From positions 201,664 through 265,663 of the forward strand of contig NZ_GG698804.1 of assembly GCF_000161935.1 (NCBI RefSeq): a DNA stretch of 64,000 nucleotides. The letters run 5' to 3'. This DNA is from Limosilactobacillus coleohominis 101-4-CHN (GTDB taxonomy: Bacteria; Bacillota; Bacilli; Lactobacillales; Lactobacillaceae). This document shows positions 7,360-17,199 of the stretch, in pieces; the first letter of the stretch is position 1; every line of letters begins with the position of its first letter. The notes beneath the pieces were generated by a model. It did not search any database and had not been told where the DNA came from. It saw only the letters and a list, made by a program, of their open reading frames with translations. A program made the position numbers and the translations under genes.

Positions 7360-9996
7360 ATGGCTGATTCAAAAAAGAAAGTTACCGAAGCAACCGCGAC
7401 TGATCAAGCTGCGGAAGCTAAAAAACAAATTGATGATTTAATGGATAAGAGTGAAGTTGCTTTTAACGAACTGCGTAACTTCACCCAAGAACAAGTTGAC
7501 CATATCTGTCAAGCCATGGCCCTCGCTGCTGAAGAGCACCACATGGAACTGGCAATGGAAGCTGCCGAAGAAACTGGCCGTGGAGTTGCTGAAGATAAGG
7601 CCATTAAAAATATCTACGCTAGTGAATACATTTGGAATAACATCCGTCACGATAAGACCGTTGGTATTATCAAAGATGATGATGAAAACCAAACTATTAC
7701 CATCGCTGACCCACTAGGGATTATTGCTGGGGTGGTTCCAGTTACTAACCCCACTTCAACGGTTATTTTCAAGTCAATCATTTCTTTGAAGACGCGGAAC
7801 ACGATTGTCTTTTCAATGCACCCACAAGCATTAAAAGCCTCTATCCACACCGCCCAGATTCTTGAAAAGGCAGCTGAAGAATCCGGTGCCCCAAAGAATG
7901 TCATTCAATGGATTACTAAACCATCACGTTACGCAACTGTCGACCTTCTCCAACATGAAAAGACAGCAACCATCTTAGCTACTGGTGGTCCTGGCCTGGT
8001 TAAAGCTGCTTATAGCTCTGGTAACCCAGCATTGGGGGTTGGCCCTGGTAATGGTCCAGCATATATCGAACGGACAGCTAACATTCCACGGTCTATTTAC
8101 GACATTGTTCTTTCAAAGACCTTTGATAATGGGATGATTTGTGCTTCAGAAAACTCCATCGTGGTTGACGATGAAATCTACGATCAAGTCAAAGCTGAAC
8201 TGAAGAAGTGGAATTGTTACTTCATTAAGCCAGACGAAATCGATACCTTCACCAAGGGCTTCATTGATCCTAAGCGCCATCAAGTTGCCGGACCAATCGC
8301 CGGTCGTTCCGCAAACGACATTGCCGAAATGTGTGGTTTGAAGAACGTTCCTGCTAATACCAAGGTATTGATTACTGAATATGAAGGAGTTGGTGACGAC
8401 TACCCACTTTCAGCAGAAAAATTATCCCCAGTCTTAACCATGTACCGAGTTCACTCCCACAAAGAAGCCTTCGACAAGTGTAAGGAACTTCTGCATTATG
8501 GTGGTGAAGGTCACACGGCCGCTATTCACACAACAGATGACAGTTTAGCAACTCAATACGGGTTGGAAATGCGGGCTTCCCGGATTATCGTAAATTCACC
8601 TTCTGCCCTCGGTGGAATTGGTAATATCTATAACAACATGACCCCATCATTAACCCTGGGTACTGGTTCATATGGTAAGAATTCCGTTTCTCACAACGTT
8701 TCTGACTATGACCTCTTAAACTACAAGGTAATTGCAAAACGGCGTGAAAACCGGCAATGGGTTAAGATTCCCCCAAAAGTTTACTTTCAACGGAACTCAT
8801 TAAAGGAATTGCAAGACATTCCAAACATTAATCGGGCCTTTATCGTTACCGGTCCCGGAACTGTCAAGCGTGGTTATGCGCAACGAGTAATTGACCAACT
8901 TCGTCAACGTCCGCTGGAAGCACACTTCCAAGTATTTGACGAAGTTGAAGAGGATCCATCAACGGATACTGTTAACAAAGGGGTTGCCTTAATGCGTGAC
9001 TTCAAGCCGGACACAATTATTGCCCTTGGTGGTGGTTCACCAATGGATGCCGCCAAGGCAATGTGGATGTTCTATGAACACCCAGAAACCAGCTGGAATG
9101 GGGTTAAGCAGAAGTACCTTGATATTCGGAAGCGGGCTTACCAAATTGGTAAACCACACAAGGCTCAATTCATTGGGATTCCAACCACTTCTGGGACTGG
9201 TTCTGAAATCACTTGTTTCTCCGTTATCACGGATTCCAAGACCCATGTTAAGTACCCATTAGCTGATTACGCCTTAACTCCTGACATTGCGATTGTTGAT
9301 TCACAATTCGTTGAAACTGTGCCACCAAAGACCACTGCTTACACTGGACTAGATGTCCTTTGTCACGCTACTGAATCATACGTTTCAGTAATGTCCACTG
9401 ATTACACTCGTGGTTGGTCACTGCAAGCTATCAAAGGGGTTATGGAAACCTTGGCAGCTTCTGTGAAGGGTGATCAAGATGCACGGCGGAGGATGCACAA
9501 CTACTCAACGATTGCCGGAATGGCCTTTGGTCAAGCCTTCCTTGGTATCAATCACTCTCTTGCCCACAAGATGGGTGGTGCCTTTGATCTTCCTCACGGT
9601 CTCTGTATTGCAATTGCCCTTCCTCAAGTAATTCGCTTCAATGCTAAGCGTCCACAAAAGCTGACAATGTGGCCACACTACGCTACTTACCATGCTACAA
9701 AGGATTATGCAGACATTGCACGGTTCTTAGGGTTAAAGGGTGACACTGATGAAGAATTAATGGAAGCCTACGTTCAAAAGATTATTGAATTAGCTCATGA
9801 ATGTGGTGTAACGTTGAGCCTTAAGGCCAACGGTGTTAGTCGCAAAGACTTTGACAAAGCCGTTGATAAGTTGGCTGTGTTGGCTTACGAAGATCAATGT
9901 ACTACTACCAACCCAGTTGAACCATTAGTAAGTCAACTGAAGGAACTCTTAGAACGTTGCTATGATGGTACTGGTGTTGAACCACAAGACAAATAG
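7360..9996 (+). CDS. adhE: Bifunctional acetaldehyde-CoA/alcohol dehydrogenase AdhE
   Basis: Reduces acetyl-CoA to acetaldehyde and then to ethanol, using two NADH; central to redox balance in heterofermentative metabolism. The 878 residues comprise an N-terminal CoA-acylating aldehyde dehydrogenase half (catalytic Cys in FDNGMICASE) and a C-terminal iron-dependent alcohol dehydrogenase half with GGGSPMDAAK for NAD and the metal-binding stretches LCHATES and INHSLAHKMGG. The length matches the family. GGGAG lies about ten bases before the ATG. It is a single-gene unit with its own terminator. Confidence 0.97.
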   Translation: MADSKKKVTEATATDQAAEAKKQIDDLMDKSEVAFNELRNFTQEQVDHICQAMALAAEEHHMELAMEAAEETGRGVAEDKAIKNIYASEYIWNNIRHDKTVGIIKDDDENQTITIADPLGIIAGVVPVTNPTSTVIFKSIISLKTRNTIVFSMHPQALKASIHTAQILEKAAEESGAPKNVIQWITKPSRYATVDLLQHEKTATILATGGPGLVKAAYSSGNPALGVGPGNGPAYIERTANIPRSIYDIVLSKTFDNGMICASENSIVVDDEIYDQVKAELKKWNCYFIKPDEIDTFTKGFIDPKRHQVAGPIAGRSANDIAEMCGLKNVPANTKVLITEYEGVGDDYPLSAEKLSPVLTMYRVHSHKEAFDKCKELLHYGGEGHTAAIHTTDDSLATQYGLEMRASRIIVNSPSALGGIGNIYNNMTPSLTLGTGSYGKNSVSHNVSDYDLLNYKVIAKRRENRQWVKIPPKVYFQRNSLKELQDIPNINRAFIVTGPGTVKRGYAQRVIDQLRQRPLEAHFQVFDEVEEDPSTDTVNKGVALMRDFKPDTIIALGGGSPMDAAKAMWMFYEHPETSWNGVKQKYLDIRKRAYQIGKPHKAQFIGIPTTSGTGSEITCFSVITDSKTHVKYPLADYALTPDIAIVDSQFVETVPPKTTAYTGLDVLCHATESYVSVMSTDYTRGWSLQAIKGVMETLAASVKGDQDARRRMHNYSTIAGMAFGQAFLGINHSLAHKMGGAFDLPHGLCIAIALPQVIRFNAKRPQKLTMWPHYATYHATKDYADIARFLGLKGDTDEELMEAYVQKIIELAHECGVTLSLKANGVSRKDFDKAVDKLAVLAYEDQCTTTNPVEPLVSQLKELLERCYDGTGVEPQDK

Positions 9997-10013
9997 TATA
10001 AATTAACTATTTA

Positions 10014-10045
10014 ATCCGGAATGTCGCTTGGCATTCCGGATTTTT
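10014..10045 (+). terminator. adhE terminator
   Basis: ATCCGGAATG / CATTCCGGAT arms followed by TTTTTA. Confidence 0.9.
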
Positions 10046-10086
10046 ATGTTATGATAATGGTGGAATTTTAAGAACGGAGGAAGCTC

Positions 10087-10908
10087 ATGAAACAAGCATT
10101 AACAATCGCCGGTTTCGATTCAAATGGAAGTGCCGGATTAGCTGCAGATCTACACTCATTTTATGCGGCGGGAATCTATGGTCACGGTGTTTTAACTGGT
10201 GTCGTGGCGGAAAATGCAACAACAATTACTGCATCCACCACTATGTCGCCCAGTTTTATCAAAGAAGAATTTGATGACCTGGCTGAATTTCACATTACAG
10301 CTGCTAAAACTGGAATGCTGGCCAATTCAGATATCATCAAAACTGTTGCAGATTGCTATTCTAAGGCTACCTTTGGACCCTTAGTGGTTGATCCGGTCAT
10401 TATCACTAAACGTCACAATCGACTCCTCAGTAATGACGCCTTTGCGAATTTTTGTCACCAATTAATCCCTTTAGCAACAGTATTAACGCCTAACTTTACC
10501 GAAGCTGAAGAGCTTCTCAACCACGACTTTAATAATCAGGATGACATCATTACCGGGGCCCACCAACTGCAAGCAATGGGCGCTCAAAACGTGGTAATTA
10601 AAGGCTCCCATGATCACAACCAGCCACTTATTCATAACTACGTTCTCTTAGCCGATGGCACTGATTTTTGGATGGATAATCGGTTCGTTAAAACTAATAA
10701 AGTAAATGGAGCTGGCGATTCTTTCTCGGCCATCATTACTGCTGAACTAGCAAAGGGCCAACCCGTTGCTAAAGCGATTAAACGCGCTAACCAGTTCGTT
10801 GACGTCGCTATTCACCATCCGCTAGCGGTTGGTCAAAACTTTGGGCCTATTAATCACTGGGCAGGAGAAAAATCGTTCACCAATGACAGCGATTCCATAG
10901 ATGGATAA
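10087..10908 (+). CDS. thiD: ThiD/PdxK-type pyrimidine or pyridoxal kinase (ribokinase fold)
   Basis: The 273 residues start MKQALTIAGFDSNGSAGLAADL, the signature of the HMP(-P) kinase and pyridoxine kinase branch, and contain TNKVNGAGDSFSA near residue 210, the ATP/anion-hole motif with the catalytic Asp. The usual GSDSGGGAG is GFDSNGSAG here, so substrate choice is uncertain. The next gene is a PNPOx-like flavoprotein, which favours vitamin B6 salvage over thiamine synthesis, and no thi genes are adjacent. The gene symbol is tentative. Confidence 0.75.
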   Translation: MKQALTIAGFDSNGSAGLAADLHSFYAAGIYGHGVLTGVVAENATTITASTTMSPSFIKEEFDDLAEFHITAAKTGMLANSDIIKTVADCYSKATFGPLVVDPVIITKRHNRLLSNDAFANFCHQLIPLATVLTPNFTEAEELLNHDFNNQDDIITGAHQLQAMGAQNVVIKGSHDHNQPLIHNYVLLADGTDFWMDNRFVKTNKVNGAGDSFSAIITAELAKGQPVAKAIKRANQFVDVAIHHPLAVGQNFGPINHWAGEKSFTNDSDSIDG

Positions 10909-10960
10909 AGCAAAATTTGTTACACTTAAATCAACTAATCACTTTTCTTGGAGGTTCATT

Positions 10961-11590
10961 ATGAAAGCCGATACCTATTTTGATCATGAACATATTAATC
11001 AAGTCTTGGATGAAATGGAAGTTTTAGTGATTGGAATGCATGATGGCGAAAGCATTTATCAAACCCCCGTTCACTTTGGCTATGAAGAAATTGATGGTCA
11101 ATATACCCTTTGGTTCCATGGTGACGATGCCCACACTACTGGTCGATTACTCGCTGCTAATCCCCACGTTGGCTTTGAACTGGACGGTGGACAAAAGTTT
11201 CGCCTTGTACCCAAACCATTCCATTACAGTGCTGAGTTTAAAAGTGTCATTGGCCAGGGAATTGTGACGAAAGTTACTGACCATCAAGAAATGCTGCATG
11301 GTCTCAACGTTATGACCGATCATTATATCAAAGAACATCCTGAATTTACGGAACGGATGTTAGGTCAAGTAACCGTTTGGCGACTTGATGCTAATAAAAT
11401 TTCTGCGCGAATCCACATTCCTGCGGGGCTTAAAGACATGCAACCAGGAGAAAAATTATCTGGTCCAGAAACCGTTTATGGTGATCCCAACACGACAGTG
11501 GACCTGGATGCACTTGCGAGTGCTTCGCAAAATGCCGATTATTCAGATGTCTATACTGACGACCATTCAAACGATGATCCATCTAAATAA
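10961..11590 (+). CDS. Pyridoxamine 5'-phosphate oxidase-like FMN-binding split-barrel protein
   Basis: A 209-residue protein with the N-terminal pattern of split-barrel flavoproteins (VLVIGMHDGESIYQTPVHFG, then LWFHGDDAHTTGRLLAANPH), the shape of the PNPOx-like/HugZ families. The start was placed at the ATG with GGAGG eight bases upstream; the frame is open further upstream but without a ribosome binding site. The acidic tail (DVYTDDHSNDDPSK) is low-complexity. It follows the kinase gene closely and may share its transcript. The reaction is not deducible; a flavin-dependent oxidoreductase or flavin-binding role is inferred. Confidence 0.75.
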   Translation: MKADTYFDHEHINQVLDEMEVLVIGMHDGESIYQTPVHFGYEEIDGQYTLWFHGDDAHTTGRLLAANPHVGFELDGGQKFRLVPKPFHYSAEFKSVIGQGIVTKVTDHQEMLHGLNVMTDHYIKEHPEFTERMLGQVTVWRLDANKISARIHIPAGLKDMQPGEKLSGPETVYGDPNTTVDLDALASASQNADYSDVYTDDHSNDDPSK

Positions 11591-11603
11591 CCATGTAAAA
11601 AGA

Positions 11604-11640
11604 GCGAAGGTGCTGACAAAATCAGCTCCTTCGCCTTTTC
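11604..11640. terminator. Bidirectional terminator
   Basis: Arms GCGAAGGTGCTGA and TCAGCTCCTTCGC (11604-11616, 11622-11634) have T-rich tracts on both sides, serving the converging flavoprotein and TIGR01440 genes. Confidence 0.85.
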
Positions 11641-11645
11641 TTTAC

Positions 11646-12209
11646 TTAGTTAAAGGGATCCCACGTGTACTTTACACGTTGACCACCAACCAGTTTGGGT
11701 CGTGAACGCAAGTAACGAGTATGGGCTTGACCAACAGTATCAATCGTTGTTCGAACTGGAATTTGAACTGCCTGGACGTGCATGCCAATATCGCAATCCC
11801 CAATGTCCATCCCAGCTTGGGCAGTAATGTGTTCAACTTCCACTGGATCATCAAACCGTTCAAACGCAGCAATTTGGGCCGCTCCACTGGCGTTAACTGA
11901 TGGATAGACCGTTACAATTTCCCAACCGTGTTGTTTAGCTACTCGTCGTTCCACCGTTAGGGCCCGATTAATTTCCGCGCAGCCCTCAACCGCCAAATGA
12001 ATGCCCTGGGGTACCAAGATATCCACTAAAGTATTAACAATGGTTCGTCCAACATCTACTGACGGTGCTCCGCTTAGTTTTACTCCTGCCACTTCACTCG
12101 TCGAAATGCCTAATACAAAAGTATCCCCTGCGTGTAGATTAGCCACCTTCAGTAACTCTTGCACTCCTTGGGTCACTTGTTGCCTAACTTTAGCTAAATC
12201 AACTGTCAT
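11646..12209 (-). CDS. TIGR01440 / UPF0340 (YwlG-like) family protein, copy 1
   Basis: A 187-residue protein of a conserved Firmicute family of unknown function. Characteristic stretches are GISTSEVAG, GIHLAVEGCAEINRAL, DPVEVEHI-AQAGMDIGD and the C-terminal RSRPKLVGG-YTWDPF. The third possible start (ATG at 12209) was chosen because GAGG lies eight bases before it. A clear paralogue lies at 52936-53511. No membrane segments or known catalytic motif are seen; the near-invariant GCxxxNRAL and AGMDIGD segments suggest an enzyme site, which is inference. Confidence 0.9.
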   Translation of the reverse strand: MTVDLAKVRQQVTQGVQELLKVANLHAGDTFVLGISTSEVAGVKLSGAPSVDVGRTIVNTLVDILVPQGIHLAVEGCAEINRALTVERRVAKQHGWEIVTVYPSVNASGAAQIAAFERFDDPVEVEHITAQAGMDIGDCDIGMHVQAVQIPVRTTIDTVGQAHTRYLRSRPKLVGGQRVKYTWDPFN

Positions 12210-12263
12210 GATCATCACCTCACGAATATTTTACCGGATTTGAAACCGCTCTCGCAACCACCA

Positions 12264-13292
12264 TTAATTATTTGCAACTGTGCTTTCTCTGGCCACCAAT
12301 TTTGATGGTAGGACCACTTGCCACGGCACCGTCCGCCGGTTCCGCCACCGATCAAGTAGCAATCTAACTGCTGCCCGCCCCATTTCATTACTTGGTGCGT
12401 GAACTGAAGATAATGAAGGTACTAGGTAAGACGCTACTTGTGAATCGTTAAAGCTGACTACCTCGATATCTTCAGGAATTACCAAGTGATGCAATTGAAT
12501 GGAACGATATGCACCGATTGCTAACTGGTCACTAGCAACTACTACCGCGGTAGGAATCGTATTACTATCCAATATTTCTTCCATTGCCTGGTATCCCTCA
12601 TGAGTACTCCAGTCGGTCGTTAAATTTTTGGAACGAAGGCGATGAATCTGCATCCAATTAAGGTAGGCCGTGGTGCGGATATCAGTAATCTGCTCACCAG
12701 TGATTCCCGCCTTCTCCATTCGATTAATTGCACCGCCAATGAACGCGATTTGGCGATGTCCCTGTGGGTAAAGCATGTTCAGCGCTCGTTCGGTTTCGGC
12801 ATGGTAATTATTACGAACTAAGTCAAATTGATCAAAATAACGGTACTCATCCACAACTACCAAATTACGATTGCAACGGTAAACACTATTCAAAAAGCGC
12901 TCGCTAAACGTTCCAATGATAATTACTCCGTCAAACTTGCTCACTATTTGATAATCAAAATTAGGATTTGGAAAACGCACAAAGGCCCCAATCTTGATTG
13001 CCAGTGTAGCAGCTTCATCATGAATTCCCTCATCAATCGTCGCAAAATACAGGTCACGGGTCTCTTGACTACTGGTTAATGAACACAACACAATTATTTC
13101 CCGATCTCGATGGGGCAGTGACTGTACCATTTCATGATGTTCGCGCGGATCGTAATGGAGCTTTCTGACCACCTCCATTACCCGCTGTCTCGTGGTTGAC
13201 CGAACCGAAAATTTTTTGTCCTGGTTTAATACCCGGGAAACTGTTGCCGGAGAAACCCCCGCTTCTTTTGCAATATCACGAATACTTGCCAT
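12264..13292 (-). CDS. LacI-family transcriptional regulator of the alpha-galactoside operon
   Basis: The 342 residues begin with the LacI helix-turn-helix MASIRDIAKEAGVSPATVSRVLNQ and continue into a periplasmic-binding-protein-like sugar-sensing domain (IVVDEYRYF, HRQIAFIGG, VVASDQLAIGAYRS, EVVSFNDSQVASYL). It is divergent from the alpha-galactosidase gene, and the 189-bp gap holds two palindromic operators. It most likely represses melA and the permease and itself until a galactoside appears. The family assignment is certain; the target is inferred from position. Confidence 0.92.
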   Translation of the reverse strand: MASIRDIAKEAGVSPATVSRVLNQDKKFSVRSTTRQRVMEVVRKLHYDPREHHEMVQSLPHRDREIIVLCSLTSSQETRDLYFATIDEGIHDEAATLAIKIGAFVRFPNPNFDYQIVSKFDGVIIIGTFSERFLNSVYRCNRNLVVVDEYRYFDQFDLVRNNYHAETERALNMLYPQGHRQIAFIGGAINRMEKAGITGEQITDIRTTAYLNWMQIHRLRSKNLTTDWSTHEGYQAMEEILDSNTIPTAVVVASDQLAIGAYRSIQLHHLVIPEDIEVVSFNDSQVASYLVPSLSSVHAPSNEMGRAAVRLLLDRWRNRRTVPWQVVLPSKLVARESTVANN

Positions 13293-13333
13293 TTGTCTTC
13301 TCCTTAGCTCCTTTTGTTTATTAGGATAGCACT

Positions 13334-13363
13334 AAATGTTTACTAATAAAATAGTAAACGTTT
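13334..13363. promoter_or_regulatory. Candidate operator for the local LacI regulator (regulator side)
   Basis: Half-sites AAATGTTTACTA (13334-13345) and TAGTAAACGTTT (13352-13363) form an inverted repeat with 11 of 12 matching positions, 42 bases upstream of the regulator start. Confidence 0.65.
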
Positions 13364-13417
13364 CATTTGCCGTCATCACACCGTTATTGCCCTTTTGTTT
13401 CATTTCACAAGTTAAAG

Positions 13418-13440
13418 AAAGCGTTTACTGTAAGCGCTTT
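13418..13440. promoter_or_regulatory. Candidate operator / cre-like palindrome upstream of melA
   Basis: A 23-bp near-perfect palindrome, arms AAAGCG and CGCTTT with TTAC and GTAA inside. It shares the GTTTAC core with the upstream operator and also resembles catabolite-responsive elements (AGAAAGCGTTTACT, TGTAAGCGCTTTTT). It could serve the LacI regulator, CcpA or both. It ends 41 bases before the melA start. Confidence 0.7.
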
Positions 13441-13481
13441 TTATTTTACCCTTGAACCATCAAATGAAAGGGAGTTAGCTT

Positions 13482-15665
13482 ATGATTACTTTTGACGAAA
13501 AGCAACGGGTCTTTAACCTGAGTAACTCTTCAATTTCTTACCTTTTTTCAATTGAAGAGGGCGGCCTATTAAGCCACTTGTACTATGGGCCAAAGATCCG
13601 CCATTACCATGGCGAACGCCGCTATCCACGGGTTGATCGAGGGTTCTCCGGTAACCTGCCACAATCAATGGATCGGACCTATTCTAAAGATGATCTACTT
13701 CAAGAATATTCCGGCAATAATACCGGGGACTACCGGCTGCCAGCAATTACCATCAAAGGAGCTGATGGCGCCCGTTTAACTGATTTCCGCTATGATTCCT
13801 ACCGGATCCTTTCTGGTAAGCCCGCCCTCCAAGGCTTGCCTTCCTCATACGTTAATGACGACGACGAGGCGCAAACTTTGGAAGTGACGCTAAAGGATGC
13901 CACACTCGATGTAGAACTAATACTGGTTTACACCATCTATCAAGATCGACCGGTAATTACCCGGAACGCTCGTCTGAAAAACACTAGTAATCAAGCAATT
14001 GAAATTGATAAGATTGCTTCGCTTCAACTCGACTTACCAAAGCATGATTACGACCTTGTTTACTTACCTGGCCAATACGCGTTAGAACGACAAACCCGGC
14101 GGATTAATCTGCATCAAGGAATTTTTGAAATTTCTAGTCGACGGGATTCTAGCTCTCACCATATGAATCCATTTGCGGCTTTAGTTGACCCTAACACGGA
14201 TGAATTTAATGGTAATGCCCTAGGAGTACTGCTGGTGTACTCTGGTAATCACCAAATCTCGATTGAACGGGATCAAATTGATCAAACCCGTTTAATTGCC
14301 GGAATTAACGATTTTAACTTTGCTTGGCATCTTGAGCCGGGAGAAGAATTCCAAACTCCCGAAGCCATTACCGTCTTTAGTACGAAAGGCCTTAATGGCA
14401 TGTCGCAAGCATTCCATCACTTACTGCGTGAACGGGTCGCTCGCGGTAAATTTAAGTACGCTGACCGCCCAATCGTTATTAATAACTGGGAAGCCACTTT
14501 CTTTGACTTTGACGATCAAAAGCTTGATGAAGTCGTTAAAGAAGCGCAGCCACTAGGCATTGAAATGTTCGTTCTTGATGATGGCTGGTTTGGCCACCGG
14601 AATGATGATAATTCCTCACTCGGTGATTGGTTTGTCAACCACGATAAGGTTAATCTTCAACGGGTCGCTAAACAAACGCATGATGCCGGAATGAAATTTG
14701 GCCTTTGGTTTGAACCAGAAATGATTTCGGTCGATTCTAAACTTTACCGTAAGCATCCAGATTGGGCTTTAGCGGAACCAGGACGGGGTTCGACCCTCTC
14801 ACGAAACCAATTAGTGCTCGACTTTAGTCGTCCGGAAGTTGTCGACAACATCTTTGATCAAATGTGTCAAATTTTAGACAACGTGCCCATTGACTACATT
14901 AAATGGGATTGCAACCGGAACTTAACGGAAGTCTTTTCCCAAGCAGCAACTGCTGACCATCAAGGGGAAATCGCTCACCGCGTGATCTTAGGAGTTTACG
15001 ATCTGATGGATCGCTTAACGAAACGTTACCCAGACATCCTCTTCGAAGGTTGTTCTGGTGGTGGTGGTCGCTTTGACGCCGGGATTCTTTACTACATGCC
15101 ACAAAGTTGGCCATCTGACGATACTGACGCTGGTGAGCGGCTCAAAATTCAAGACGGGACGTCACTAGTCTATCCAATTTCTTCCATGAGTGCCCACGTC
15201 TCAGTGTCACCAAACCAACAAACTGGTCGTGACATTAGTTTCAAGACCCGTGGTGATGTCGCAATGGCAGGCGTGTTCGGATATGAACTCGACCTGGCGG
15301 ATTTAACTAACGATGAAAAAGAATTAGTTAAAAAGCAAATTGCTTTCTATAAAAAGCACCGGCACCTGATCCAATATGGAGATTTCTACCGCCTAGAAAG
15401 TCCATTTAAGGGTAACACCGTGGCTTGGGAATTTGTCAGTCCTGACAAATCAGAAGCGTTACTGTTCATGTTTAGAAAGCAGCATACCAACCGGATGGAA
15501 ATTGTTAACACGAAATTAACTGCATTGGATCCCCACCGTGATTACCGCGATGAAGATAGTCAAACCGTTTACGGCGGTGATGAACTCATGAATGTAGGAC
15601 TCTTCCGTGACCCAACCCACGTTGGTGATTATTTATCAGAAGTCCATTACTTCAAAGAAATCTAG
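13482..15665 (+). CDS. melA: Alpha-galactosidase, glycoside hydrolase family 36
   Basis: Releases galactose from melibiose, raffinose and stachyose in the cytoplasm (no signal peptide). The 727 residues have the GH36 layout: an N-terminal beta-supersandwich, a TIM barrel from about residue 330 with VLDDGWFG, the nucleophile motif DYIKWDCNRN (Asp near 476), and the acid/base motif SDDTDAG (near 545-550), then a C-terminal beta domain. Length and motifs match the family. GGGAG precedes the ATG by seven bases. The permease gene follows 12 bases later, so the two form an operon. Confidence 0.96.
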   Translation: MITFDEKQRVFNLSNSSISYLFSIEEGGLLSHLYYGPKIRHYHGERRYPRVDRGFSGNLPQSMDRTYSKDDLLQEYSGNNTGDYRLPAITIKGADGARLTDFRYDSYRILSGKPALQGLPSSYVNDDDEAQTLEVTLKDATLDVELILVYTIYQDRPVITRNARLKNTSNQAIEIDKIASLQLDLPKHDYDLVYLPGQYALERQTRRINLHQGIFEISSRRDSSSHHMNPFAALVDPNTDEFNGNALGVLLVYSGNHQISIERDQIDQTRLIAGINDFNFAWHLEPGEEFQTPEAITVFSTKGLNGMSQAFHHLLRERVARGKFKYADRPIVINNWEATFFDFDDQKLDEVVKEAQPLGIEMFVLDDGWFGHRNDDNSSLGDWFVNHDKVNLQRVAKQTHDAGMKFGLWFEPEMISVDSKLYRKHPDWALAEPGRGSTLSRNQLVLDFSRPEVVDNIFDQMCQILDNVPIDYIKWDCNRNLTEVFSQAATADHQGEIAHRVILGVYDLMDRLTKRYPDILFEGCSGGGGRFDAGILYYMPQSWPSDDTDAGERLKIQDGTSLVYPISSMSAHVSVSPNQQTGRDISFKTRGDVAMAGVFGYELDLADLTNDEKELVKKQIAFYKKHRHLIQYGDFYRLESPFKGNTVAWEFVSPDKSEALLFMFRKQHTNRMEIVNTKLTALDPHRDYRDEDSQTVYGGDELMNVGLFRDPTHVGDYLSEVHYFKEI

Positions 15666-15677
15666 AGGTGACTAATT

Positions 15678-17090
15678 ATGAGTAAGTGGAAAAATATAAT
15701 TTGTTATGGTTTAGGGGCGTTTGGTCATGATTCCTTCTACGGAATCCTTAACACCTACATGCTAATGTTTATTACGAGTCTGATGTTCTCCAACGGCAGT
15801 AAGAGCTACACCACCAAAATGGTTGCCATCGTCACAATGATTTTAATGGTCATTCGGATCATTGAATTAATCCTCGACCCCTTCATCGGCTCCATGATTG
15901 ATAAGACTGATTCTAAGTGGGGTAAATATCGCCCATGGATCTTTGGTACTGGGTTAATTTTGGGGATCGGTAGCCCATTCCTCTTTACTACAATGGGCGG
16001 CATGTCAACCAGCAACGGTGGTCTCTTCCTGGTGCTGTTTACCATTTTATTCTTGGCTTTGTACTTAGTTTATGCCTTCAAGGACGTCTCCTTCTGGGGA
16101 TTACTTCCTGCAATGTCCCTCAGCTCTGATGACCGTGGTTTCACCGCTACTGGTGCCCGGATTGGTTCCACGCTTGGTGGAAATATCATTACCGTTGTTT
16201 ACGCTTCACTTTTGACCTTCTTCTCTGATTCTAAGAACTTTACCGTTCATGGTTGGTTCATGTTTGCCCTTACCATTGGGATCGTTGAACTGATTGGTTC
16301 TTGTTTTGCAGCTTTTGGAACCAAGGAAAAAGACTCCGTTGTTACCGAACAAAATGCGGAAAAGATTACCCTGAAACAAGTTTTCCATACCCTGTTTCAT
16401 AATGATCAATTATTATGGATGTCCCTTTCCTACATCATCTACTGTTTAGGTACTTCTACTACGAACAACTTCTTACTTTACTACTTCCGTTACGTTTTGA
16501 ATGCTCAATCAAGCTGGGCTTTGGTTGGCTGGGTCGGCATGGTAACCGGATTTATCTCCATTATCTCTTACCCAACCCTTGCTAAATACTTTGGTCGGCG
16601 CAAGATCATGGTTGGTGCACTTTGTGTTGAACTCATTGCCTTTGTTATCTTCTCATTCACCCAAACCGTTACCATGACCTTAGTTGCCCAGGTTCTTTAC
16701 ACCCTTGCTAACCCACTGGTCTTCATGGTGCTCTTATTAACCATTGCTGACTGTGTTGAATATGGACAATGGAAGACTGGTCACCGGTCAGAAGCTGCTA
16801 CTTCCGCCGTCCGGCCAATGCTTGATAAGTTCTGTGGGGCAGTTACGACTGGACTAACTGGAATCATTGCTGGTTTAGCCGGGATGACTGGTAATGCCAC
16901 TGCCACTGCCGCTTCCATCTCTACTCATGATATCTTGATTTTCAAATCCTTCTGCTTTTACATCCCATTCTTCTGCATCTTAATTGGCATGATCATCTTC
17001 ATCGCCAAGGTTCAGTTGGATGAAAAGATGCACAAGGACATCGTTGATAAGATTGCACAAAACATCAAGGCCGAAGATAGCAACAATTAA
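15678..17090 (+). CDS. GPH-family sugar:cation symporter (melibiose/raffinose permease-like)
   Basis: A 470-residue membrane protein of the glycoside-pentoside-hexuronide branch of the MFS, with about 12 hydrophobic segments. The family signature is visible as IDKTDSKWGKYRPW after the second segment, and VEYGQWKTGHRSEAATSAVRPMLDK appears as the second conserved cytoplasmic stretch in the C half. Unlike LacS it has no C-terminal EIIA domain. It directly follows the alpha-galactosidase gene, so alpha-galactosides are the likely substrate; the exact sugar is inference. Confidence 0.93.
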   Translation: MSKWKNIICYGLGAFGHDSFYGILNTYMLMFITSLMFSNGSKSYTTKMVAIVTMILMVIRIIELILDPFIGSMIDKTDSKWGKYRPWIFGTGLILGIGSPFLFTTMGGMSTSNGGLFLVLFTILFLALYLVYAFKDVSFWGLLPAMSLSSDDRGFTATGARIGSTLGGNIITVVYASLLTFFSDSKNFTVHGWFMFALTIGIVELIGSCFAAFGTKEKDSVVTEQNAEKITLKQVFHTLFHNDQLLWMSLSYIIYCLGTSTTNNFLLYYFRYVLNAQSSWALVGWVGMVTGFISIISYPTLAKYFGRRKIMVGALCVELIAFVIFSFTQTVTMTLVAQVLYTLANPLVFMVLLLTIADCVEYGQWKTGHRSEAATSAVRPMLDKFCGAVTTGLTGIIAGLAGMTGNATATAASISTHDILIFKSFCFYIPFFCILIGMIIFIAKVQLDEKMHKDIVDKIAQNIKAEDSNN

Positions 17091-17141
17091 ATTTCATAAC
17101 TCCCTATCTAACTCATTAATTTAATTTGATGCTTCGGCCTG

Positions 17142-17183
17142 AAAAAGGCGTCAGGGTTCACTTCAGAACTCTGACGCCTTTTT
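17142..17183. terminator. Bidirectional terminator between the galactoside operon and thrB
   Basis: Thirteen-bp arms AAAAAGGCGTCAG / CTGACGCCTTTTT, usable in both directions for the converging units. Confidence 0.9.
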
Positions 17184-17199
17184 ATATTCTAATCTTTAG

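Noticed and set aside
10901..10960. Longer N-terminus for the PNPOx-like protein
   Set aside because: The upstream codons overlap the kinase gene and lack a ribosome binding site; GGAGG lies before the ATG at 10961.
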